Positions 1-7,238 of a stretch of 64,000 nt of DNA are shown piece by piece. The translations under genes and the position numbers were made by a program. Numbering within the stretch: position 1 is the first letter of the stretch; the number at the start of each line of letters is the position of its first letter. Below the pieces are notes generated by a model. It saw only the letters and a list, made by a program, of their open reading frames with translations. It made no database searches and was not told where the DNA came from. This DNA is from Roseimicrobium sp. ORNL1 (GTDB lineage: Bacteria > Verrucomicrobiota > Verrucomicrobiia > Verrucomicrobiales > Verrucomicrobiaceae). The stretch is from the NCBI RefSeq assembly GCF_011044495.1, contig NZ_CP049143.1, positions 1,364,001 through 1,428,000 of the forward strand, in the 5' to 3' direction.

Positions 1-117
1 ACCAAGGATTTCCGGAAGGACGGCGACAAGGGCCACCACTTCGACAACGTGAAAGAGGACTTCATCCGCGACCACGTGGCCCCGCTGCTCATGGGGGAAA
101 CGGTGGCGCAACAGTAA
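1..117 (+). CDS. C-terminal end of an unidentified protein (5' truncated by window)
   Basis: Frame 1 is open from the first base to a TAA at 115-117 and encodes 38 residues ending in DHVAPLLMGETVAQQ. The stretch is charged (GDKGHHFDNVKEDF) and has no membrane segment. Codon use resembles the neighbouring genes and the frame closes just before a palindromic element, so it is probably the real end of a gene that begins left of the window. Too little is present to name a family. Confidence 0.6.
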   Translation, partial: TKDFRKDGDKGHHFDNVKEDFIRDHVAPLLMGETVAQQ

Positions 118-169
118 CCCGCTAGTCCAAAATCTGCGCGGCAGACTTTTGCTCGACGAAGATAAACGC

Positions 170-282
170 CCACGCGGCCCTGGGAGCGCTGGCTTCCGGC
201 CGGCGTTTTCGAAGCTGTTCCCTGCGAGAGCTTGCAGCACCAAGACGCCGGCCGGAGGCCAGCGCTCCCAGGGCTCTCGTGG
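170..282. repeat. REP-like imperfect palindrome
   Basis: Two 29-nt arms at 178-206 and 245-273 are reverse complements with a single mismatch. Outer bases (CCACG at 170-174, CGTGG at 278-282) and an inner AAGCT/AGCTT pair (212-216, 229-233) extend the fold, giving a cruciform or hairpin over 110 nt long. The GC-rich arms centred on GGGAGCGCTGGC are typical in style of dispersed REP/BIME elements mobilised by RAYT transposases, but no transposase is present here. It lies between two convergent genes (ends at 117 and 296) and could also act as a two-way transcription stop. Confidence 0.7.
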
Positions 283-295
283 ACTGGTACGCGCC

Positions 296-475
296 CTACG
301 ACAGCAGCTCCTTGAGCTTCGCCTCCACCGCCGTGAAGGCCTTGTCCACATGCTTTGCCAGGTCCCGCACCGTGGTCTTTGCAATGCTGTCCACGTGCTT
401 GTTGGTCCCTTCAGGCGTGTGGGCGATGAACTTCGCCGCGGCGACCAGGATGGCGACTGTGAGCAGGAACTTCAT
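296..475 (-). CDS. 59-aa small exported or membrane-anchored protein
   Basis: The reading frame starts at ATG (complement of 473-475) and ends at TAG (complement of 296-298). It begins MKFLLTVAILVAAAKFIAHT, a short hydrophobic signal or anchor segment. The rest is an amphipathic, lysine-rich helix with heptad-like spacing (DLAKHVDKAFTAVEAKLKEL). The composition is clearly protein-like and the codon pattern is GC3-rich as in its neighbours. No Shine-Dalgarno sequence is visible. The function is unknown; it could be a small periplasmic coiled-coil or a membrane-associated peptide. It has been placed by composition only. Confidence 0.5.
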   Translation of the reverse strand: MKFLLTVAILVAAAKFIAHTPEGTNKHVDSIAKTTVRDLAKHVDKAFTAVEAKLKELLS

Positions 476-508
476 CGAGAGATGGGGTGGGGGACCGAGG
501 TCGAATTC

Positions 509-538
509 TTGAGAAATCTAAGCCTTGTCGACTATAAT
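509..538 (+). promoter_or_regulatory. Strong sigma70-type promoter pointing at sucA
   Basis: TTGAGA at 509-514 (5/6 match to the -35 consensus) is followed after 18 nt by a perfect TATAAT at 533-538. Transcription would start near 545 and run through the long hairpin at 591-688 into sucA at 888, giving a leader of about 340 nt. No better promoter was found closer to sucA. The transcript could also be a separate small RNA. Confidence 0.5.
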
Positions 539-590
539 CGCCACAGAATAGGGCAGTTGTCTGGATAATCGCGATTTTGAGAGCCCCCGT

Positions 591-688
591 ATGGTGAAAT
601 GGCGAAATGGTGAAAATCTAAAAAGTCCGTGGGTGAAAAAATTACCCAGACACTTTTATGAAACGGCACCATTTCGCCATTTCACCAT
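591..688. repeat. Long hairpin with perfect 22-nt arms in the sucA leader
   Basis: The arms at 591-612 and 667-688 are exact reverse complements. The interior continues to pair (an AAAAGT...TGGGT stretch at about 620-633 against ACCCA...ACTTTT at 643-657), so almost the whole 98 nt folds. Each arm is itself built of short AATGGYGA units. There is no T-run after the right arm, so it does not look like a standard intrinsic terminator. It may be a small palindromic mobile element or an RNA structure in the leader. The stretches 539-590 and 689-887 show nothing else. Confidence 0.65.
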
Positions 689-887
689 AGCCACCCTGAT
701 ACGAAGCACAGCAAACGCCCCCAATTCAAGGCAAGCGACGTATCCGAATCATACTCTTTGGCACTCTTCGTGATACACGGGCGCACACCGCGAGCGGATG
801 CACGAAAATTCACGCCTCTGAAGTAGCACCTGCACTTGCAACGTGCGAAATTTGCGCCCCTTTAGTCTCCCCCTGCAAAACTAGATC

Positions 888-3671
888 ATGAACGCCACAT
901 TGCCGTACCGAGCAAACGCTGACCTGCTCGATGAGAAGTACCTCGCCTGGAAAGAAGATCCCCGCAGTGTAGAGCCCGCCTGGTCGTCGTTCTTTGAAGG
1001 TTTTGAGCTCGGCATGGCCCAGATTCGCCCGTCGGGTGCGCCCGCGGCAAAGGGAGCAGGAGCAGAGCAGGCCGCCGCAGGTCAGCCACTTTCGGAAAAG
1101 ACCCTCGCCTTCCGTACCAAGGTCACCAACGCCATCCTTGATTTCCGCCGCATCGGCCACACTGCCGCCTGGCTGGACCCGCTGAGCAAGACCGCGCCGG
1201 AGCAGCCGCTGCTTACGCCTGCCGGACTGGGATTCACTGAGGATGAGCTGAATGAGGAAGTCATGACGAACTTCCACGGCCAGGGCCGCCCCATGAAGGC
1301 GAGCGTGATGCTGGAGGAACTCCGCCGCATCTACTGCGACAAGATTGGCTTCGAGTTCATGCACATTCACAACCGTGAAGTGCGTGCCTGGCTGCGTGAA
1401 CGCATTGAGGGCCGTCTCGATGCCCCCGCTCCCTCCCCCGAGCAGCAGGCGGAAGTCCTCCGCTGGGCGCTGGAGCCGGAAACCTTCGAGCGCTTCCTGC
1501 ACAAGCGCTACGTGGGCCAGAAGCGCTTCTCCCTGGAGGGCGGCGAGTCCCTCATGGTGGCGCTGCAGAACATCTTTGAAAAGCTACCCGCCGCTGGCGC
1601 CCAGGAAATCGTGATGGGCATGGCCCACCGTGGCCGCCTCAGCGTGCTGGCCAACTTCCTGAAGAAGCCGCTCAAGGTCCTCTTCTACGAGTTCTCCGAA
1701 AACTACGTGCCCAACATGGTGGCCGGTGACGGGGACGTGAAGTACCACCTCGGCTTTGAAACCCACCGCCGCGCAAAGACCGGCGATGAGGTGATGATCC
1801 ATCTCGCCGCCAACCCGAGCCACCTCGAAGCCGTCGACCCGGTCGTGGAAGGCAAGGCCCGCGCCCGCCAGCGTCACCTCGGTGACACGGTGAACCGCAA
1901 GAAGGTGCTGCCCATCCTCATCCACGGGGACGCCGCGTTCGCTGGTCAGGGCATCGTGGCGGAGGTGCTGAATCTCTCCCAGCTTCCCGGCTACCGTACC
2001 GGTGGCACCATTCACATCATCACGAACAACCAGATCGGCTTCACCACGCTGCCGGCGGATGCCCGTTCCTCCTTCTACTGCACGGACGTGGCGAAGACCA
2101 TCGAGGCGCCGGTGATTCACGTGAATGGCGACTCGCCGCTGGATGTGGCTTTCGCCGCCCAGCTCGCGCTCGACTTCCGTCAGAAGTTCTCCCGCGACGT
2201 CGTCATCGACATCGTGTGTTACCGCCGTCACGGTCACAATGAGACGGACGAGCCCAGCTTCACCTCGCCGAACATGGCTCGCCTCATCGCCAGCCAGCCC
2301 AGCACCGCCACGCTCTTCCGTGACAAGCTGGTGAAGGACGGCGTGATCACCGCTGAGCAGGCAGACGCACTTCAGAGGGAGCTCGAAGGAAATCTCGAAC
2401 AGGGCTTCTCGGACCTCGCTGAGGAAGAAAAGACCAAGGGCAGCAATCCTTTCGAAGGCAGCACCGCCCAGCCGCAGCCGCGCTACACGCATGATCCGGT
2501 GAATACCGGCGTGCCTGCGGAGAAGCTGCGCAACATGGGCCTGAAGCTGGTGGAACCCCCGCCGGATTTCAAGCTGCACCCCACCATCGAGAAACGCTTC
2601 CTCGCTGCGCGCAAGAAGGCGCTCGAGACCGGCACCGGCTTCGACTGGGCCCATGCCGAGGCTCTCGCATTCGGCTCCCTCCTTTCCGAAGGCACGGGCG
2701 TCCGCCTCAGTGGTCAGGACTGCCGCCGTGGCACCTTCTCCCAGCGTCACTGCGTGCTGTATGACAACAGCACCCGCGAGCGCTACATCCCGCTGCAGAA
2801 CCTCGCTCCGGAACAGGGCCGCTTCTGCGTGTACAACTCTCTCTTGAGCGAGGCTGCCGTGCTCGGCTTCGACTACGGTTACTCCTTGCTCGCTCCAAAC
2901 GTGCTCATCTGCTGGGAAGCCCAGTTCGGTGACTTCGTGAACGGCGCCCAGGTCATCATTGACCAGTTCATCGCCAGTGCCGAGAGCAAGTGGCAGCAGT
3001 CCAGCGGCATCGTGCTGCTCCTGCCGCACGGCTTCGAAGGCCAGGGTCCGGAGCACAGCAGCGCGCGTCTTGAGCGCTTCCTGCAGCTCTGCGCCGGTTG
3101 CAACATGCAGGTGGCGAATGTCACCACGCCCGCGCAGTACTTCCACCTGCTGCGCCGCCAGATGAACCGCCCCTTCCGCAAGCCGCTGGTCATCATGACT
3201 CCGAAGAGCTTGCTGCGCCATCCGCAGGCCGTGAGCAAGCTGGAGGACATGGCCGAGGGCACCACCTTCCGCGAAGTGCTGGACGACGACGCGCTCACCA
3301 CGGATCCGAACCGCGTGACCCGCCTCATCTTCTGCTCCGGCAAGGTGTACTACGACCTCATCAACTTCCGTAAGGAGAATGATATCAAGAACGCCGCGAT
3401 CATCCGTGTGGAGCAGCTCTACCCGCTGCACGTGGACATGATTGAGCAGGTCGCTGCCCGCTATCCGCGTGCGCAGAAGAAGTGGATCTGGTGCCAGGAA
3501 GAGCCGGAGAACATGGGCGCTTGGACGTTCATGCATCACCGCCTCGAGGAGCTGACCAATCACGTGCTGCGCTACGCCGGCCGTGAGCGTGCCTCCAGCC
3601 CAGCTGCTGGCAGCAAGGCTATTCATACGCACGAGCAGGAGCGCTTGGTGGAAGACGCGTTCAGCGTGTAA
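888..3671 (+). CDS. sucA: 2-oxoglutarate dehydrogenase E1 component
   Basis: A 927-residue thiamine-diphosphate enzyme that decarboxylates 2-oxoglutarate and transfers the succinyl group to the lipoyl arm of E2 in the TCA cycle. The length matches the family (E. coli about 930). The N-terminus has the E2-binding pattern typical of E1o (LLDEKYLAWKEDPRSVEPAW). Further diagnostic blocks are MGMAHRGRLSVLANF, ANPSHLEAVDPVVEGKARA, GDAAFAGQGIVAEVLNLS near residue 347, TNNQIGFTT near 378 (ThDP/Mg binding), GHNETDEPSF, and EAQFGDFVNGAQVIIDQFI plus LLPHGFEGQGPEHSSAR in the C-terminal half. The ATG at 888 fits the family N-terminus; no Shine-Dalgarno is visible. It shares the locus with sucB, but two unrelated genes lie between them. 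Confidence 0.97.
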   Translation: MNATLPYRANADLLDEKYLAWKEDPRSVEPAWSSFFEGFELGMAQIRPSGAPAAKGAGAEQAAAGQPLSEKTLAFRTKVTNAILDFRRIGHTAAWLDPLSKTAPEQPLLTPAGLGFTEDELNEEVMTNFHGQGRPMKASVMLEELRRIYCDKIGFEFMHIHNREVRAWLRERIEGRLDAPAPSPEQQAEVLRWALEPETFERFLHKRYVGQKRFSLEGGESLMVALQNIFEKLPAAGAQEIVMGMAHRGRLSVLANFLKKPLKVLFYEFSENYVPNMVAGDGDVKYHLGFETHRRAKTGDEVMIHLAANPSHLEAVDPVVEGKARARQRHLGDTVNRKKVLPILIHGDAAFAGQGIVAEVLNLSQLPGYRTGGTIHIITNNQIGFTTLPADARSSFYCTDVAKTIEAPVIHVNGDSPLDVAFAAQLALDFRQKFSRDVVIDIVCYRRHGHNETDEPSFTSPNMARLIASQPSTATLFRDKLVKDGVITAEQADALQRELEGNLEQGFSDLAEEEKTKGSNPFEGSTAQPQPRYTHDPVNTGVPAEKLRNMGLKLVEPPPDFKLHPTIEKRFLAARKKALETGTGFDWAHAEALAFGSLLSEGTGVRLSGQDCRRGTFSQRHCVLYDNSTRERYIPLQNLAPEQGRFCVYNSLLSEAAVLGFDYGYSLLAPNVLICWEAQFGDFVNGAQVIIDQFIASAESKWQQSSGIVLLLPHGFEGQGPEHSSARLERFLQLCAGCNMQVANVTTPAQYFHLLRRQMNRPFRKPLVIMTPKSLLRHPQAVSKLEDMAEGTTFREVLDDDALTTDPNRVTRLIFCSGKVYYDLINFRKENDIKNAAIIRVEQLYPLHVDMIEQVAARYPRAQKKWIWCQEEPENMGAWTFMHHRLEELTNHVLRYAGRERASSPAAGSKAIHTHEQERLVEDAFSV

Positions 3672-3728
3672 TCGAGCCGACGGTTTCTACTCGTTCAATA
3701 AGCAGGTAGCCTCAACCACCTGGCTCCC

Positions 3729-4151
3729 ATGAAATACTTCTCACGAAGCTTCGTGTGGGCCGTGGTGTCTATGGGAGGCGGAGTTGCGCTGGTCTTTTTT
3801 GTGCTCTGGTGGATGATATTTGGTGTGCCGGTGACCGGCACTGCGGGCCCTGCCGAGTACCGCAGGGGTAATCTCACCAAAAAAAGGGTGGGCTACAAGG
3901 TCCAAGTCCACTTTGTCACTAAAGAGGGGCAGTCTAAAACCGTGGCCATCGCGTGTTCCTTTCGTGACAGCTATCCGGAAGGCAGTTCTGTTCCCGTGCG
4001 TTACGATCCAAAGAATCCGGGCAATGCACGGTTGAATGTCTTCTGGGATCTGTGGGCATGGGCACTGGTCTCAATGACTATAGGTGGCCTCTCCCTGTTC
4101 GACTTCCAGCAGGAACAAAAGCGAGCGCTCGAGCGCGGCAAGTCCGCGTGA
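3729..4151 (+). CDS. DUF3592-type small membrane protein
   Basis: 140 residues with a hydrophobic segment at about 8-34 and another at about 105-123, separated by a soluble beta-rich loop. The loop carries the DUF3592 pattern: a conversion-type strand (YKVQVHFVTKEGQSKTVAI), then YPEGSSVPVRYDPKNPGNARL. DUF3592 proteins have no assigned biochemical role. The gene begins 57 nt after sucA and ends 42 nt before the next lipoprotein gene, all on the same strand, so cotranscription with sucA is likely. The start codon is preceded directly by CCC and has no Shine-Dalgarno. Confidence 0.8.
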   Translation: MKYFSRSFVWAVVSMGGGVALVFFVLWWMIFGVPVTGTAGPAEYRRGNLTKKRVGYKVQVHFVTKEGQSKTVAIACSFRDSYPEGSSVPVRYDPKNPGNARLNVFWDLWAWALVSMTIGGLSLFDFQQEQKRALERGKSA

Positions 4152-4193
4152 CACCCTGCTTGCACACCGCCCCTCCCGGCATTCATTCATCCC

Positions 4194-5015
4194 ATGTTGA
4201 AAAGCCTGCTGCCATTCTGCGCTTTCGCGTTTCTCCTCAGCTCCTGTGGCGACGGCAAGCCCGGTGCATTCGACAAGGCAGGCTACCATGTCGATGGCAC
4301 GAAGGTCTGGTATCTCGCTACGTGGACGGCCAAACCTTTCGAAGTGGTTGGGGCAGATGCGGCAAGCTTTAAGCACCCGCTGCCGAAGGGCGAGTCCATC
4401 TACGCAAAAGACAAGAACCACGTGTACCTCCGCGCCCGCGTCGTGCCTGGCGCGGATCCCGCCACGTTTGAGATGTTTGATGATGAGTACTCGCGCGATG
4501 CAAAATTTGTGTATCGCGGTGAGGAGCGCATCTGTGATGATTCTGCGAACTTCGAGGTACTGGGCGGCAACTTTGTGAAGAACAGCAAGGCCGTGTACCG
4601 CCTCTATCCCAAGGTGGAGGTCCAGACCACGGACGTGGCAAACTTCCGCAAGCTGGCCCAGAGTGAATACCATTCCTACTTCGCCGACACCGAGCACGTG
4701 TATGTAAATGGCATCATCGTGGAAGGGGCCCTGCCCGCCAGTTTCAAGGTCATCAAAGGTGGATTTGGCAGGGATGAAAAACAGGCCTTCTATTTCAGCG
4801 AGCCCATGCCCGATGGCACTCTCATGGACAGCTTTGAGGTGCTGGATGGCCCCTATGCGCGCGATGGGCGGCGGGTCTATTTCATGGGGAAAATCGTGGA
4901 AGGCGCGGACCCGGTCACTTTTGAGGTGACGGACGCGAAATTCCAGCGCGCCAAGGACGCAAAGAATCGCTACCAACAGGATAAATCAGTGCCCGCAACC
5001 CCGGGAAATCCGTAA
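4194..5015 (+). CDS. DKNYY-repeat lipoprotein
   Basis: 273 residues. The N-terminus (MLKSLLPFCAFAFLLSSCGDG) is a lipoprotein signal peptide with lipobox LSSC, so the mature protein should be lipid-anchored. The body is built from repeats of the DKNYY type: a charged/aromatic motif such as KDKNHVYLRARVVPGADPATFEMFDDEYSRDAKFVY recurs as NSKAVYR, TEHVYVNGIIVEGALPASFKVI, DEKQAFYF and DGRRVYFMGKIVEGADPVTFEV. DKNYY domains are widespread envelope proteins of unknown function. It sits between DUF3592 and sucB; a hairpin with a T-run follows the stop. The start is preceded by CCC. Confidence 0.85.
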   Translation: MLKSLLPFCAFAFLLSSCGDGKPGAFDKAGYHVDGTKVWYLATWTAKPFEVVGADAASFKHPLPKGESIYAKDKNHVYLRARVVPGADPATFEMFDDEYSRDAKFVYRGEERICDDSANFEVLGGNFVKNSKAVYRLYPKVEVQTTDVANFRKLAQSEYHSYFADTEHVYVNGIIVEGALPASFKVIKGGFGRDEKQAFYFSEPMPDGTLMDSFEVLDGPYARDGRRVYFMGKIVEGADPVTFEVTDAKFQRAKDAKNRYQQDKSVPATPGNP

Positions 5016-5017
5016 TT

Positions 5018-5043
5018 CATCGTGCACGTCGTCACGATGTTTT
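5018..5043 (+). terminator. Probable intrinsic terminator after the DKNYY gene
   Basis: Perfect 7-bp stem CATCGTG (5018-5024) / CACGATG (5033-5039) with an 8-nt loop, followed by TTTT at 5040-5043. It starts just after the stop codon at 5013-5015 and separates the sucA transcript from sucB. Confidence 0.5.
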
Positions 5044-5069
5044 GATCTTCACTTTGCGTGGCGTAGAAA
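5042..5069 (+). promoter_or_regulatory. Candidate sucB promoter
   Basis: TTGATC at 5042-5047 and TAGAAA at 5064-5069 (4/6 matches each) are separated by 16 nt and lie directly downstream of the terminator hairpin, 28 nt before sucB. If real, sucB can be transcribed independently of sucA. Confidence 0.3.
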
Positions 5070-5096
5070 GCTCCTCTAGGTTCGCAACCCATTCCC

Positions 5097-6245
5097 ATGT
5101 CCACTGAAGTCAAGATCCCCACGCTCGGCGAATCGATTGCCGGCGGCCTCATCTCGAAATGGCACAAGAACGACGGTGATGCCGTCAAAGCCGGAGACGT
5201 GCTGCTCACGCTGGAGACCGATAAAGTGGCTCAGGAAATCGCGGCTGAAGCGGATGGCGTGCTGCGCCAGAAAGCCAAGGAAGGCGATGAAGTGGAAGTA
5301 GGCGCGGTGGTCGCCACGATTGAATCCGGCGCTGGCGCACCCGCTGCCGCCGCCCCGGCTCCCGCACCAAAGGAACCCGAAAAGGCAGCCGCCTCGGCAC
5401 CCAAGGCCGCCGAGCCTGCACCCGCACCTGCTGCCAAGAAGGAAGAAGCTCCGAAGGCAGAGGCTGCTCCCCAACTGAAGCTCGTTCCCAAGCCTGAGGC
5501 AGAAGCTGCTCCCGCCCCGGCTCCGAAGCCCACTCCCTCACCGGAAGGCCGCACCACGCGCAAGAAGATGACGCCGCTGCGCCGGAAGATTGCCGAGCAG
5601 CTCGTGAATGCCCAGCGCACCGCGGCCATTCTGACCACCTTCAACGAGTGCGACATGTCCGAGGTCATGACCCTGCGCAAGGTGATGCAGGATGACTTCG
5701 TGAAGAAGCACGGCGTGAAGCTCGGTTTCATGTCCTTCTTCGTGAAGGCCGTGGTGGATGCCCTCAAGTCCGTGCCGCAGATCAATGTGCGCGTGGACGG
5801 AGACGAAATCATCTCCAACAATTTCTATGACATCGGCGTGGCCGTGGGCACTGAGAAGGGGCTCATCGTTCCCGTGATTCGTGACGCGGATCAGAAGTCC
5901 TTTGCCGACATCGAGAAGGATATCCTCGCCTACGCGAAGAAGGCCAAGGAGGGCAAGATTGCCATCGATGACCTCACCGGCGGCGTTTTCACCATCAGCA
6001 ACGGTGGTGTGTACGGCTCCCTCCTGAGCACCCCGATTCTCAATCCTCCGCAGAGCGGCATCCTCGGCCTGCACGCCATCAAGGAACGCCCCATCGCCGA
6101 GAACGGCCAGGTCGTCATCCGCCCGATGATGAACCTCGCCCTGAGCTACGACCACCGCGTCGTGGACGGCAAGGAAGCCGTGACCTTCCTCATCCGCGTG
6201 AAGGACTGCATCGAGAAGCCGGCGAGATTGCTGGTGGGGGTGTAA
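5097..6245 (+). CDS. sucB: Dihydrolipoamide succinyltransferase (E2o), without visible E3-binding domain
   Basis: 382 residues. Residues 1-78 form a biotinyl/lipoyl domain; the lipoylated lysine should be K43 in [10 protein letters not shown]. Residues about 79-150 are a flexible Ala/Pro/Lys linker. The acyltransferase domain starts at about 152 ([17 protein letters not shown]) and ends with the catalytic motif DHRVVDG, H353 and D357. It transfers succinyl groups from E1o (SucA) to CoA and forms the core of the complex. In typical bacterial SucB a 35-residue peripheral subunit-binding domain sits between linker and catalytic domain; here no such sequence is seen, as in mitochondrial DLST. Low-complexity slippage is unlikely because the frame is continuous. 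The start is preceded by CCC, without a Shine-Dalgarno. Confidence 0.95.
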   Translation: MSTEVKIPTLGESIAGGLISKWHKNDGDAVKAGDVLLTLETDKVAQEIAAEADGVLRQKAKEGDEVEVGAVVATIESGAGAPAAAAPAPAPKEPEKAAASAPKAAEPAPAPAAKKEEAPKAEAAPQLKLVPKPEAEAAPAPAPKPTPSPEGRTTRKKMTPLRRKIAEQLVNAQRTAAILTTFNECDMSEVMTLRKVMQDDFVKKHGVKLGFMSFFVKAVVDALKSVPQINVRVDGDEIISNNFYDIGVAVGTEKGLIVPVIRDADQKSFADIEKDILAYAKKAKEGKIAIDDLTGGVFTISNGGVYGSLLSTPILNPPQSGILGLHAIKERPIAENGQVVIRPMMNLALSYDHRVVDGKEAVTFLIRVKDCIEKPARLLVGV

Positions 6246-6247
6246 GC

Positions 6248-6276
6248 CTGTCTGCGGGCAGTGCCCGTCTTATAAT
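6248..6276 (+). promoter_or_regulatory. Promoter for the 6290 gene, with palindrome in the spacer
   Basis: CTGTCT (6248-6253), 17-nt spacer, perfect TATAAT (6271-6276). The expected transcription start, near 6283, is only about 7 nt before the ATG at 6290, so the mRNA may be nearly leaderless. The spacer holds the small palindrome CGGGC-AGT-GCCCG (6255-6267), which could be an operator or a weak stop for sucB. Confidence 0.45.
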
Positions 6277-6289
6277 CTCGGAGCGACTG

Positions 6290-6709
6290 ATGAACGTACG
6301 GGACAAGCTGCTAGTGAATCTCTTTCGCCTGGCAGCGTGTCTGCTGTGCACATGCGTCCCTTGCTCTTGTGTAATTTACCCGCACCGCGACCGCTCGGTG
6401 CAGGTCTCGAATCGAGAAACAGGAGCGCCTGTGTCCGGGGCTAGATTTCAGTTCACTCACGCCGTCCCTGCGGTGCACCTTCCGCGCTCCCCCGAACCCA
6501 TTGATGTATTGCTGGGAGCGAATGGAGAGGCAAAGTTGCGCCTTCCCGTGGTTGTGGGATGGGCACGCGTGAATGGTGTTTCCGTGTTGTTGCAACCGGA
6601 AGACATTCGCGATGGCGGGTCGTTTGAAATCTCAAGCGATTCCAAGCAGACCTCCCGCCACCGCACACCAGCCATGTTGCTCAGGATCGAGAAAGTCTCC
6701 CGACCATAG
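6290..6709 (+). CDS. Small exported protein with carboxypeptidase-regulatory-like fold (hypothetical)
   Basis: 139 residues. The N-terminus has a hydrophobic export segment (about 7-27) rich in cysteine (ACLLCTCVPCSC), compatible with a lipoprotein signal, although the lipobox is not clean. The mature part contains VSNRETGAPVSGARFQF, the pattern of carboxypeptidase-regulatory/transthyretin-like beta sandwiches, followed by GEAKLRLPVVVGWARVNG. No catalytic residues are recognisable. A GGAG sequence lies 6 nt before the ATG. The gene is 44 nt after sucB and 27 nt before the next gene, so the two small genes may form their own unit. Confidence 0.6.
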   Translation: MNVRDKLLVNLFRLAACLLCTCVPCSCVIYPHRDRSVQVSNRETGAPVSGARFQFTHAVPAVHLPRSPEPIDVLLGANGEAKLRLPVVVGWARVNGVSVLLQPEDIRDGGSFEISSDSKQTSRHRTPAMLLRIEKVSRP

Positions 6710-6736
6710 TGCGCACCCAAAAACCAAGTCGTACCC

Positions 6737-7186
6737 ATGAAAAAGACAGCCCCTTGGATTCTGCTGGCGTTTGTCATTGCCTCCGTTGCCGTTTCAAAAG
6801 CGGTCGAGCCGGACAAGGCTTGGAGTGAGGTGCAGATCCGCTACATGGATGTCACTGACGCGGCACAAGCACTGGTGAAGGAAAGGCCGGACTTGGCCGA
6901 AGCACTGGTCAGGATCGATGTGCGTCGTAGCATGATCCTTCTGGACCCCGCCAGCCCTGCCTATGAAGGAGCCGTCAAAAAACTGGCGGCGCTCGACGCA
7001 CGTCCAAGGCAGGTGACTTACAAGATGGAGATCACCGAAGTGACCAAAGGCCGCGGTGACACGAAGGAACGTGTGGTGTCACGAGCGACGATTACCACTC
7101 TGGAAAAGAACCCCGCTGTGTTCACACACCACATCTACGGTGAGAGGTCGCTGCGCATCTCGGTGACCTCGCAGATGTCCAAGTAA
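6737..7186 (+). CDS. Secreted protein with secretin N-domain-like fold (hypothetical)
   Basis: 149 residues with a cleavable signal peptide (MKKTAPWILLAFVIASVAVSKAV). The following 65 residues run VQIRYMDVTDAAQALV, then a helix and VRRSMILLDPASPAYEGAVKKLAALDARPRQV. This alternation of strand, helix, a conserved-looking I-L-L-D strand and a helix before a xARPxQV strand matches the shape of NolW/secretin N-domains. No pore domain follows, so it is not a secretin by itself. The last part (KMEITEVTKGRGD...) is a beta-rich extension. Family assignment is by pattern only. The start is preceded by CCC. It is convergent with the PATR gene at 7239. Confidence 0.5.
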   Translation: MKKTAPWILLAFVIASVAVSKAVEPDKAWSEVQIRYMDVTDAAQALVKERPDLAEALVRIDVRRSMILLDPASPAYEGAVKKLAALDARPRQVTYKMEITEVTKGRGDTKERVVSRATITTLEKNPAVFTHHIYGERSLRISVTSQMSK

Positions 7187-7219
7187 GGGAGACGACCGCA
7201 ACGGCCAAGCAGCGAGACT

Positions 7220-7235
7220 CGCCGAAGTCCCGGCG
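7220..7235. terminator. Weak hairpin between convergent genes
   Basis: CGCCG (7220-7224) / CGGCG (7231-7235) with a 6-nt loop fills most of the 52-nt gap between the stop codons at 7186 and 7239. It has no T-run on either side, so its role as a terminator is uncertain. Confidence 0.2.
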
Positions 7236-7238
7236 GCA

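Noticed and set aside
149-773. Plus-strand frames at 149-568 and 591-773
   Set aside because: They run through the palindromic element and the long hairpin and have no protein-like composition; the minus-strand frame at 296-475 is better.
1584-3632. 682-codon open frame on the minus strand
   Set aside because: It is fully antisense to sucA, whose identity is certain, and its His/Val/Leu/Arg-rich translation resembles no protein; GC-rich third positions create such frames.
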